Of a DNA stretch of 64,000 bases, positions 22,483 through 33,028 are shown in pieces. How positions within the stretch are numbered: the stretch's first letter is position 1; each line of letters begins with the position of its first letter. Source of the stretch: Annona cherimola (Eukaryota; Streptophyta; Magnoliopsida; Magnoliales; Annonaceae). The stretch lies in NCBI GenBank assembly GCA_030490835.1, contig CM059972.1, positions 51,131,563-51,195,562 of the forward strand. Direction: 5' to 3'. The translations under genes were made by a program, and so were the position numbers. The notes beneath the pieces were generated by a model that worked only from the letters and a program-made list of their open reading frames with translations, was not told the origin of the DNA and searched no databases.

Positions 22483-24172
22483 TGTAACGCCCCATTCATA
22501 GAAATACTCAATAACTAATAAATGGGAGCTACATATCCTAAGAAAAATTTGGCAGCATCTCCCCATAATATACAAGGGGTAATATGGAATACATGACCTG
22601 ATATTCATAAATATTTCAATTTGTAACATTCAATTCTATATTTATATACTTACATCTTCATATAATAAGGACATTCATATAGAAAGAAAATCATTGAATG
22701 TTACCCATACACATCAGGCAAACCTAATGATCATGCATATGTGCATCCACAAAGGCTATAATCCAATCCAAAATAACAATTACAAGTGCTTATCAAAGTA
22801 AATCCATCTCAGTAACCGTCTACATATACGAATATCAAAAGAGCACAAATTTTAAAAGAACTGAAATTGAAGTTGATGTGCTATGTCTCCCAAATGTGAT
22901 CTTCAACTTGTCCTATCTTGAAGTTCTCCACCTGGCCTGTGATCTAAAGGCAAAATAACAAACGATATGAGTCTAAACAGACTCAGCAAGTAGATAGTGG
23001 TTAGCACAGAGTGAAAATAAGTAAATTCTGGATGCACATGTTGTTTTCATGATAAGACGTATGGGTCCAAACACCCACTCCCAAGACCATATGCATAAAA
23101 CCACATCTAAATAAAAGAACACGAATAATCCTCTACTCATGTTTATCAAGGGCCATGAACAACCCTCTCCTCATGTCAATCAGGGCCATGAACAACCCTT
23201 TACAACCAATCATTTTAAACAACACGTTATACTTAACAGACAAAGATGAATGCCACAAACCACTCATATAACATCGGCAAAGTTTACTTTAGATTCAACA
23301 CACAAAACAGTCAAACAAGCATTTTATCAAACACATAATAGGTGTAACATAAGGAAACCCTCAATTCATACACTCGTTTGAGCCAAATCGATTAACATCA
23401 CATTTAACAATATACAAACTACTAATGAATCTTTTGCTTCCTAGAAATCGCACATTTATAGCAAATTTCCCATGAACCCTGCTTACGCTAACTGCTACGA
23501 GCCCTTCACCCCATACCACGAAATTATTCGACGCTACACACTCCTACTAGTCCCACATCACGGTTAACATAAAATTTCACCACTAGATTAAGAAGGGGCG
23601 ACATCTACCTACCTAGATCGAAATTTCCCCCAAAAATAGTGCTCCTATCTTAGACGTAGAGATTCGGAACTTCCACGATTACAGTCGACGATCTTCAAGC
23701 AGTCGGAAGAGCTTTCTTGAAGGAATCTAATGGCTAGCCCGAACTGAATGGTAGGGAAAGAAGAGAAGAAGCAGAGAACGGGAAGAGAAGAAGAAGGAAG
23801 ATGGGCGGGTGTGAGATGAAAAAATAAACCCTAGCGCGCGGGCTTCCTTTATTACTGAACGGTCGGGTCGGGTCGAAGCATGGAACGGGTCTAATTGCAA
23901 TTAGTAATTTACTCTCCACTCGAACCCCGTACCTACTCTGCGAGGGAAAATGTGTCATATTGTAGATGAAATTTCTATAACCCTAAAATATTCAATGTGT
24001 AAATTCCAAAAATCCTATTATTTAATAAAAATGACAATTAAAAATCATCCAAATTCTCACTAAATTGTAGAAAATCGAACGCATTAATAATTCTGAGATG
24101 CAATTTAGTATTAAGATTAACATTGTAATATATTAATATATAACATATTAACCCACCTGGATGTCCTCTTCA
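22483..24172 (-). mobile_element. Inverted family D LTR
   Basis: On the plus strand it begins TGTAACGCCCC and is the reverse complement of the solo LTR at 30108-31825 as far as about 23947. The left part contains a perfect hairpin TGAGTCT-AAAC-AGACTCA at 22968-22985 and a duplicated segment with the word GGGCCATGAACAACC (about 23149-23200). Beyond 23947 the match fades; a CACCTGGATGTCCTC word near 24155 resembles the reversed start of the solo copy, so the end is put at about 24172 with low certainty. The short minus-strand frames here are not conserved. Confidence 0.65.
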
Positions 24173-24609
24173 TTTATTATAACACTCATGAAAATCGAAA
24201 ATGGTGTCCATTATTCCATTCCATTGATTACATAGCATTCTCCCATGAGCCACTGCTAGTAAGCTCACAATCTCACTGCAAGTGTACGGGTTCTAGATTA
24301 TAATATATAAATTATCAATCCATAAGGAATTCGGGACTTAAAAGTTTATTCTAAACGCTTTCTTATCGAAAATGAAGTGAATAAAAAAAAGAAATGTGAG
24401 AAGAGAAAATAGAATTCAGAATCAAATATTAGAAATATGATAGGAGAGTACCTAGGATCTAGGGTTTCATATGCATCTTTTGCAATGGGTAGTGATATGA
24501 TAATTTAATCAAGATATTATTTGTTAAAGGAGAACAAATCCTAAATTATCTTTGCACATTCTCTCAAAACCTATAAGGTGTAACCCTAATTTATTCTTAA
24601 CTACTATTT
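24173..24609. other. Unassigned remnant, possibly inverted LTR end
   Basis: About 440 bases with no gene. The stretch 24280-24370 (a tract with CAAGTGTACGGG and AGTTTATTCTAAACG) vaguely resembles the inverted 3' end of the Athila-like LTR near 6630-6710. Only a weak similarity is visible. It is cut on the right by SIR2. Confidence 0.3.
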
Positions 24610-25999
24610 GTTGGAATTTTACACAAATTAAGCACAATCCATGTTTTGATGATTAGCAACTCAATTTGAGAATTAATGGGGTACTAATGCGGTTGCTAAG
24701 TATTGTTAAAGGTTAAAAACTACAGTTTCAGAATATAGCAGACCAAGTCACAGTCCCAAGTCGACTCGACTCAGCCATCAACTTAGGTGAAGTCGATTCT
24801 CAAGTTGACTCCGGAAGCGACTTCAGATGCATTAAATGTTCCAGCGTTGAATTTGGGACTCAGAGATAGGTGAAGTCGTAGTTAAATCCAACTCCACCTG
24901 CGACTTAGGTAAAGTCGCAAACCCAAGTTGACCCCAGATGCGACTTATGTACAGGCATGCAGAAGACTTCGAATCCTCAAAATCAACCCAAGTATGCGAC
25001 TTCAGTGAAGTTGAAGTTCAAGTCGACCCAAGCAAGCAACTGGCTACTGCAAGACTCTTCAAAGTTAAAATATCATTTAAGAAACAACTATGCACTGAAG
25101 ATTTGAAACCAAAGTCAAGAAGGACAATCATCCTAAATCAAGGCCACAAGGAAGAACCTATCAAAGAGAAGAATACCATGATGAGTTTTAAGGCAAAACA
25201 AGGAAAATCAAGTATATCAAATGAAGAACAAGATGAGATAAAGAAAAATGAACTATCAAAATCAATTGCAAGAATCCAAGGTTCCAACATATACAATGGA
25301 AGGTGAAGTGGCACCTGAAGTCAACTCCACCTGTGACTTGGGTCAAGCCTAAGACCTAGTCAACCTGAAGATGGAACTTGGAGTGGAAGCTGAAGACCGA
25401 AGTCGCACCCGAAGTAGACTTGGTTCACAACAGTCGGAACAATTCGAATGTTGGTGCATTAAATGTACGCCACCTACCACCAAATATTTGATTTTCACCT
25501 CCCATTATAAAAAAGGCTTCAAAGGGACATGTAAGGGGTTAGAGAAGAATTCAATAAGCTTACCTTCCACTCTCTCTTACATTTAAGTTGATCTACACCA
25601 ACTCCAAGTAAAGAACTGTGCTTCAAGTTGCTGAAAGTTCCATTGCTAAACCTTCTATTCTTTCTACAAGTCCTTCTACGTGCTACAACCTACCTACATG
25701 AATCCGTAAAGTATAGTTCTTTCTTTTGATTGATTATTTGTGTTTACCATTTGGTTTGATATTTGAAATTAAAACCAAGTGAAGGCAAAGTAGTGTTGTG
25801 ACTGGAGTGTGACTCGTCACCTACTTGTGCTGTATTTGGGCAAGCTCCCTAGAGCTGGAATCTAGAAGAGAGCTGCTACTCTAGTTATATTCGAAATCTA
25901 ATAGTGGAACCCAAGTCACAACGGGTGTGACTTGGAAGAGTGGAGTAGGGAAGGTTGCTCGAACCACTATAAAACTGTCTCTTGGTGTGGCTTGATTAT
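24610..25999 (+). repeat. SIR2 5' LTR, first part
   Basis: Shows the same landmarks as the SIR1 LTR: an AATTAAGCACAAT start region, many GTCGACT and GCGACTT words (24750-25440), and the R/U5-like text near 25790-25980. The short open frame at 24938-25306 lies inside this U3-like repeat region; it is not conserved in the SIR1 or SIR3 LTRs and is not called a gene. Confidence 0.8.
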
Positions 26000-27694
26000 G
26001 TTGTAATCAATGGAAAATTAAGCACAATGTATGTTTTGATGATTAACAACTCAATTTGAGAATGTTTTGGGTACTAATATAATTTGTTGAAATTGTTTAA
26101 AGGCTAGAAAGTTAAAATTCAGAACCTGACAGACCAAGTCGCAAAGCCAAATCGACTCCGTTATCGACTTGAGTGAAGTCGATACCCAAGTCGACCTCAG
26201 GATCTACTTGGAAAAAGCAAAACCTTCTAGCGCTAAAATTTGGATTCAAGACAGGTGAAGTCGTAGTCCAAGTCAACTGAAACTGCGACTTGGGTGAAGT
26301 CGCAGACCCAAGTCGACTTCACCATCGATTTCAGATACTCAAACTTTCCAGCATTGAAATTTGGAACAAAGACAAGCAAAGTCGCAACCGAAGTCGACTT
26401 CGTGTGCGACTTGGGTGAAGTCACATCCCCAAGTCGACTCCATATGCGAATTGAAGTGAAGTTGGAACCCAAGTCGACCCAGATATTCGACTTGAGTTAG
26501 AATGAAGAAATATGTAGTCCAGACATGCAAATGTGCCTAATTTAATCATTCAAGACAGTATATTTCTCAAGGGATAATCATTGGGCTACATTTACGAACT
26601 CCAAGATCAAATTATTCTAAGTACAAGACATGAAGACAAATCTCTAAGAAAAGATGATCATGTTAAGTTCCAAAGAACAAACTTTCAAGATCAAGAATAT
26701 CAGTGGAAGAACGAGATGTGATGAATATCAAGATACCAAGATCACTTTCAAGAAATCCAAGTTCCAACAAGTGCATATATAAAGTGAAGTCGCACCCGAA
26801 GTTGACTTCACCTGCGACTTTGGTCAAGTCCAGGACCGAGTTGACCTGAAGTGGAACTCGAAATTTTTGCTGGAGACCGAAGTCGAACCCCAAGTCAACT
26901 CCAGTATGAGACTTGGGTGAAGTCGCACCTAAAGTCGACTTCACATGCGACTTGGGTCGCAACGGTCGAAAAAATTTGAACGTTGACGCATTAAATGCGC
27001 GCCACCTACCTCCAAACATTCGAATTTACTCCACCATTATAAATTAGCATTCAAGTGAACATGCTAGAGGTTAGAAAAAGTAATTATTGAGATCCAACTA
27101 CCATCCTCTCCTAGCATTAAGTGATCAACACAAGTTTCAAGTGAAGAACTAAGCTCCAACCTGCTTCAAGCTTCAATGCTGATTAAATCATTTCTTCTAC
27201 AAGTTCTTCCATGAGCTGAAACCGGCCTACACAATCTGTGAAGTATAGTTTTCTTTATTTGATTCAATACTTGTATCTGATACTTGGTTTAATATTGGTG
27301 TTTTGAACCAAGTGAAAGCAAAGTAGCGTTGTGACTTGAGTGGGACTCGTCACCTACTTGTGCTGTGATTTGTACACGCCACCTAGAGTTGGAATCTAGA
27401 AGAGAGCTGCTGCCCTAGCTGTATTTGATAATACAGTAGTAGAACCCAAGTTACAAAGGGTGTGAGCTTGAAAGAATGGAGTAGGGGAGGTTGCCCGAAC
27501 CACTATTAAATCTTTGCCTACTGTTATGGTTTGCATTTCTGATTTTATTATTTTATTTCTCGCCATATTATTCATTTTTTTCATTAAGGAGATTAAATTA
27601 AAAAAGGGAGAAAATTTCTGTTTTAAGTGAAAATTTCAAAATACCCAATTCATCCCTCCCCTCTTGGGTAATAGCCATAAACTCGGGACCAACA
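26000..27694 (+). repeat. SIR1 5' LTR
   Basis: Begins TGTTGTAATC and ends ACCAACA; 1,695 bases. U3 carries repeated GTCGACTT palindromes flanked by GTCGCA and TGCGACTT, for example 26285-26330, 26390-26440, 26785-26822 and 26925-26955. A TATA-like ATTATAAATTA lies near 27035-27045. Several short open frames run through these repeats on both strands; they result from the repeats and are not genes. Confidence 0.88.
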
Positions 27695-27696
27695 AG

Positions 27697-27708
27697 TGGT
27701 ATTAGAGC
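27697..27708 (+). promoter_or_regulatory. SIR1 primer-binding site
   Basis: TGGTATTAGAGC, one base different from the standard tRNA-iMet complement, two bases after the LTR end. Confidence 0.8.
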
Positions 27709-27742
27709 GGGTCTTTGAGTTTAAATCAAAGAGATCTCAGAT

Positions 27743-29588
27743 ATGGCATTCCAACAAACTTCCACCCCTACATTTGCCGAGGGCCAATCTTTCGCAAGAC
27801 CACGACTATTTGATGGAAGTAACTTCGGTTATTAGAAGTGGAGAATGAAATAATTAATCATGGCTACGGATATAGATTCTTGGATTGCTATCCAAGATGG
27901 TGTTGTATTGCCTATTGATGAAAGAGCCTCCACATGGTCCCAGGAGGAAGTTAGAACCGTTAAAAGCAATGCAAAAGCCATAAATTCTCTCTTTTGTACA
28001 TTAACGACATCCGAATATGATAGGGTATCTTCATGCCAAACCACCAAAGAGATATGAGATACTCTTACTTCTATCTATGAGGGAACTTCTCAAGTCCAAG
28101 GGACGAGAAAAAATATTTTGATTGGAGAGTTAGAAAGTTTTAAAATGCTTGAAACTGAAAATATTTCAGAATTGTTTGCTAAATTTTCTAAGATTACTAA
28201 TGCTTTGAAAGGTCTTGGAAAAGCTGTTTCTGAATCTGAGTAGGTAATAAAAATCTTAAGAGCGCTACCCGAATCTTGGACTCCAAAGATCATGGCCATT
28301 GAGGAAGCAAAGGACCACAACACACTACGACTAGAAGATCTCATAAGCTCACTCATGTCACATGAGTTAATTAAGAGGAGAAATGAGGAGCAACACAAAG
28401 GCAAAAGAGTTATTGCTTTAAAAGCTGCACAAGTTTTAGATGACTCCACCTCATCCTCTCAAAACGACGATGAGGAGATTGCCTTACTTACAAGACATTT
28501 CAGAAATTTTATTAGGAAAGGAAGGAATTTCAAGAGCTTTAAAGAAAGAAATTTAAAGGAGAAAAAGGAGGCTACAAAGTGCTTCCGGTGTGGCGGTATG
28601 GGGCATATGCAAGCCAATGCCCAACGCCCGAAGAAACCAAGTCAAAGGAACGAAGAGAAAAGAATGATCGAGGCGAAAACAGAAGATTTCAAAACGCTAA
28701 ATGAAGAGGCATGTACGTCAACGAGGAAACGTCCACAACATGCAGCTCTTCAAATGAAGAAAACGAGGCCGCAAATTGTGCAAGGATTTGTTGCATGGCT
28801 ACAATGGAAGAAGATGTCAACCTATGCCTTGCAACAACGGAAATTTTGGAGGATCAAACCACTTCAACAAACTGCATGAGTAGTGAAGAGGTAACCTCTA
28901 AGAAAAAATCTATCTCTATTTTCTCTTCCACAAATGATTGCCTCAAATGTGCTGAATTGGAAGAACTACAACAAGCCTATGCTTCATTATATGAGGAAAT
29001 AAAGAAATTAGGAAACAAGTTCACAATGAAGAAAAGACAATGTGGTGCAGTAATTATTGTGAACGGAAAACTTGTCGAAAAAGTTGATCATTTGACAAAT
29101 GAAAAGAACATCTTGATAAGTGAGATGGAAAAACTTAAAAAGAAAAATGAATCATTAAATGAATCACTTGCTAAGTTCTCTGATCTAGGGGAAAGCGTCA
29201 AAATAGTTTTGAATATGACCGTGCAAAATAACAAGAGAGGACTTGGGTATTCCACATTTGAAAATGGAGAAAGTAGAAAGTCAAATGCTCCAAGGACTTA
29301 CAAAAACCAAGCAAAACCCAGCCATGCTAAACAAAAAATGAATCATGTTGCTTAGACCAAAAGACCAACTTGGGAATTTACTACTACATGGATTCCCACT
29401 CTAAGACTTCTGGGAGCTTGTAACTTTTGCAATAAGATGGGGCACAAAGTATATCAATGTAAAATGAGAAAATTACATGACCTTGGTGCAAATTTGGTTT
29501 GGTGCCTAAGAGCAATGGATTTATGCCTTCAAGGGTAGATCAACGTAGATTTCAATGGTTAACTAACCCAAATGGACCCATAAAATGG
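27743..29588 (+). pseudogene. gag: SIR1 gag, decayed
   Basis: Starts at ATG 27743 (MAFQQTSTPTFAEGQSF), matching the SIR3 gag start. A TAG replaces a Trp codon at about 27834. Open pieces at 27860-28057, 28292-28879 and 28711-29355 overlap in different frames, so there is at least one frameshift near 28610-28720. The first zinc knuckle is damaged there (CFRCGGMGHMQA, last Cys lost). The coiled-coil-rich part (about 28960-29200) and a second C-terminal knuckle (CNFCNKMGHKVYQC, about 29420-29462) are present. The conserved end is PIKW, followed by a short GT...AG spacer before pol. Confidence 0.85.
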
Positions 29589-29623
29589 GTACTAAAAAGA
29601 TAAGTTCCACTTTATTTTTGTAG
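29589..29623 (+). other. SIR1 gag-pol junction: 35-nt GT...AG spacer
   Basis: Begins GTACT, contains the gag stop codon, ends in a T-tract and TAG. Removing it would join gag ...KW to pol ICLKAKANN in frame. Equivalent spacers are 41 nt in SIR2 (55952-55992) and 37 nt in SIR3 (61150-61186, minus strand). Confidence 0.6.
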
Positions 29624-30107
29624 ATTTGTCTTAAAGCAAAAGCCAACAATATGTGGTTTATGGATAATGGCTGCTCAAGATACATGACGGGAGAAAAAGG
29701 ATTGTTCCATAGGATCAAACCGTGTAGTAAAGGAATAGTTGCCTTTGGGAACAATGAATAAAGTAAAATCAAAGGTAAAGGAATGTTTATGGAATCTCAA
29801 ATGCATGTATTGAGAATGTACTATTTGTTGAAGGACTCAAACACAACTTAATGAGTATTAGTCAATTATGTGATAAAGGTTATAAAGTTATATTTGAATC
29901 TTCTATATGCAATGTATTTGATGATAATCGCATAGTCTTTAGTGGCAAAAGACATGGAAATGTATATTTGGTTTGCTTAGATGAGCTTGATGAAAAATAT
30001 CTAATAGCCATAGAAAATGATTCATGGATATGGCATAAAAGGCTTGGACACATTAACATGTCAAATATTAAAACTTTGTGGAAAAAAGAGCCTAGTGGAA
30101 GGGTTAC
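29624..30107 (+). pseudogene. pol: SIR1 pol: protease and start of integrase
   Basis: Pol starts ICLKAKANN. The protease active-site triad reads DNG (SIR3: DSG) in FMDNGCSRYMTG near 29660. Later parts ([22 protein letters not shown]) are intact, and the integrase zinc-binding histidines appear as WHKRLGHINMSN (about 30030-30065). A frame break lies at about 29760. The gene is cut at 30108 by a solo LTR. Confidence 0.85.
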
Positions 30108-31825
30108 TGTGAGGACCAGGTATTTTATTCTATTTTTATTATAACTTTTCTCTATTTATGAGGTAACTTATGAACATGCTAGTAAGAATTTTACGATATT
30201 AATGGATATATAACATACATGGACACGACATTTAGGAGATGTATAGTGCATATGTGCATGTATGATTAGCGTTCCATTGATGGGCACTATGACTATTGTT
30301 TCCCTCGCAGAGTAGATACGGGGTTCGACCTGCCCGGTCAGGTCGCGGGGGTGCAGGGGGCAGCGCCCCTGAAGAAAATTTTAATTATTAAGTCGTATGA
30401 GTGGGAGAGTAAATTACTAATTGCAATTAGACCCGATCCATGTTCCGACCCGACCCGATAGGGATTCAGTAATAAAGGAAGCCCGCGCGCGCTAGGGTTC
30501 ATTTTTCATCCCGCACCCGGCTATCTTCTTTCTTCTTCTCTTTCCGTTCTCTGCGTCTTCTCTTCTTTCCCCACCATTCAGTTCGGGCTAGCCACGGATT
30601 CATTCAAGGAAGCTCTACCGACTGTTTGAGGATCATCGACTCGAATCGTGGAAGTTCCGAATCTCTCCATCTAAGTCTGGAGCACTGTTTTTGGGGGAAA
30701 TTTTGATTCAAGTAAGTAGATGTCGCCCCTTCTCGATTTAGTGATGAAATTTTATGTTAAACGCGATGCGAGGCTAGAGGGAATGTATAGCTTCTAACGA
30801 CTCCATGGTATTAGGCGTAGAGTTCGTAACAGTTAGGGTTCATGGTGAATTTACTTTGAATGCGTGATTTCTATGATGCGTAAGACTTCTTAGCAGTTGT
30901 TATATTGTTCGAATGTGACGTGAATTGATTTGCCCCAATCGAGAGTATGAATTGAAGGTTCTTTCATTTCGCACCTATCATGTGTTTGATCAAATGCTTG
31001 TGTGACAGATCTATGTGTTGAATCTGAATTGTGTTGATGTTGTATGCGTGGTTTGCGATGTGTTTCATTGTCTGTTATGTATGATGCGTTATCTCAAATA
31101 GTTGGTTGTAAGGGTTGTTCATGGCCCCTGATTGACATGAGGAGAGGGTTGTTCATGGCCCTTGATGGACATGAGTAGATGATTGGTTGTGTTGGCCAAT
31201 TTGTGTGTATGGTTATATGTATACGATCTTGGGAGTGGGTATTGGACCCATGTGTATTAGCTTCATCACTGTATGAGTATCCATCATTATGCTTTATTTG
31301 CACTTTGTGCTAACCACTATCTACTTACTGGGTCTATTTAGACTCATATCATTGTTATTGTGCTTTTAGATCGCAGGTCAGAAGGGGAACTTAAGGATGG
31401 GACAAGTTGAAGATCAAACATGAGAGACCCTAGCACAATATGTTGATTTCAGTTCTTTTAGACTTGTGCTCTTTTGATAATCATATATGTAGACAATTAC
31501 TTAGGCGGATTCGCTTTGACAACTATAATGTATTTGGTATTTCAGATTGGATTATAATCCTTGTTGATGCACATATGCATGACTATTATATCTGTTTGTT
31601 GTGTAAAGAAAATATGTAATGATTTCCTTCTATATGAATGTTCTTATTATATGAAAATGCAAGTATATAAATAGGATTGAATGTTACAGATGGAAATGTT
31701 ATGAATATCAGGTCATGTATTCCATATTACCCCTTGTATGTTATGGGGAGATGCTGCCGAATTTTTCTTAGATTGTGTAGCGCCGTTGATTAGTTATTGA
31801 GTATTTTTATGAATGGGGCGTTACA
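30108..31825 (+). mobile_element. Solo LTR, family D
   Basis: Starts TGTGAGGACC, ends GGGGCGTTACA, 1,718 bases, with perfect duplications GTTAC at 30103-30107 and 31826-31830. It splits the integrase frame of SIR1 exactly. It contains the hairpin TGGGTCTA/TAGACTCA (31329-31346), a duplicated GGGTTGTTCATGGCCC segment (31113-31180) and a GC-rich block near 30330-30372 that is missing from the related copy at 22483. A conserved GGGTT/TTCATTTTTC area near 30480-30520 is GC-rich. No supported gene. Confidence 0.92.
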
Positions 31826-31830
31826 GTTAC

Positions 31831-33028
31831 CAAAGCTTAAATATGACAAAGATAAGATTTGTAAGGCTTGTCAATTATCCAAGCAACTCAAGATGTCATT
31901 TTCCACCAAAAAGGAAATTTCAACAACTAGGTCACTTGAATTATTGCATATGGATCTTTATGGGCCATTAGACATTTTAACCCTTGGTGGGAAAAAGTAT
32001 GTATTTGTAATTGTTGATGATTTTTCAAGATTCACATGGATAATACTCTTAGCTAGTAAAGATGAAGCATTTTCTATGTTTGTCATGTTTTCAAATTTGG
32101 TACAAAATGAAAAACAAAATACAATTATTTCTATTAGAAATGATCATGGTGGTGAATTTGAAAATAAACGATTCATAAAGTTTTGCAATGATAAAGGAAT
32201 TCACCATATATTTTCTGCACCAAGAACCCCCCCCCAACAAAATAGGGTTGTTGAAAGGAAAAACAGGACAATACAAGAAATGACTAGAACTATGCTAAAT
32301 GAGAGTAAATTGTCCAAAAGATTTTGGGGTGAAGCTGTAAGTACAACTTGTCATGTATTAAACCGAGTTACCATTAGATCAATCTTGAAAAAGACCCCAT
32401 ATGAACTTTGAAAAGGTAGAAAACCAAATATATCATATTTTCATGCCTTTGGATCTACTTGCTATGTGCTAAAAAATGAAAACACCAACTTAGAAAAATT
32501 AGATGCTAAAAGTGATGAAGCAATTTTCTTTGGTTATTCATCAAATAGCAAAGTATATAGAGTCTTTAATAAGAAAAATCAAATAGTAGAAGAATCAATA
32601 CATGTTATTTTTGATGAATTTAACCGAACTCCGAGAAAGGAGGATGAGTTAAGTAATGTAGATGAGGTATCAAAGAACCCAAAGGCAGAACAACAAGAGC
32701 AACAAGGAGAAGCCGAGGCAAAACTGGAAAATTCCATGGAGGAAACGGTAAGTGAAGGTAATAATTTTTACAAACCTCCAACTGATTTAAAATTCAAAAA
32801 TGACCATCCGATTGAGCAAGTCATTGGTAATATCTATGAAGGAGTAAAAACTAGAAGATCAAGATGCAATATTTGTGGAGAATTCGCTTTTGTATCAAAA
32901 ATTGAACCAACAACCATTGATCAAGCTCGTAGTGATGAAAATTAGATCACCACAATGCAAGAAGAGCTAAATCAATTTGAAAGAAACAATGTATGACATC
33001 TAGTTCCTAGACTCAAAGATTGCACAGT
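31831..33028 (+). pseudogene. pol: SIR1 pol: integrase core and linker
   Basis: Resumes with [19 protein letters not shown] (zinc-binding cysteines). The DDE core residues are seen in [20 protein letters not shown] and [14 protein letters not shown] at 32409-32411 ends the first open piece; the next is open from about 32466 to 32945 and holds the acidic linker between integrase and RT ([14 protein letters not shown]). Another TAG at 32943 precedes the cut by the solo LTR at 33029. The run of nine C bases at 32229-32237 has added a Pro codon relative to SIR3 without shifting the frame. Confidence 0.88.

Noticed and set aside
22333..22629. 98-codon minus-strand frame
   Set aside because: Spans the junction of the CHR1 LTR and the inverted family D LTR, so it did not exist before the insertion.
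24938..25306. 122-codon frame in the SIR2 LTR
   Set aside because: Lies in U3 of an LTR, Lys/Ser-rich composition from the repeats, not kept in sister LTRs.
24750..27000. Repeated GTCGACTT/GCGACTT units as a CRISPR-like array
   Set aside because: No fixed repeat-spacer period, repeats are palindromic and lie inside defined LTRs; the host is a plant.
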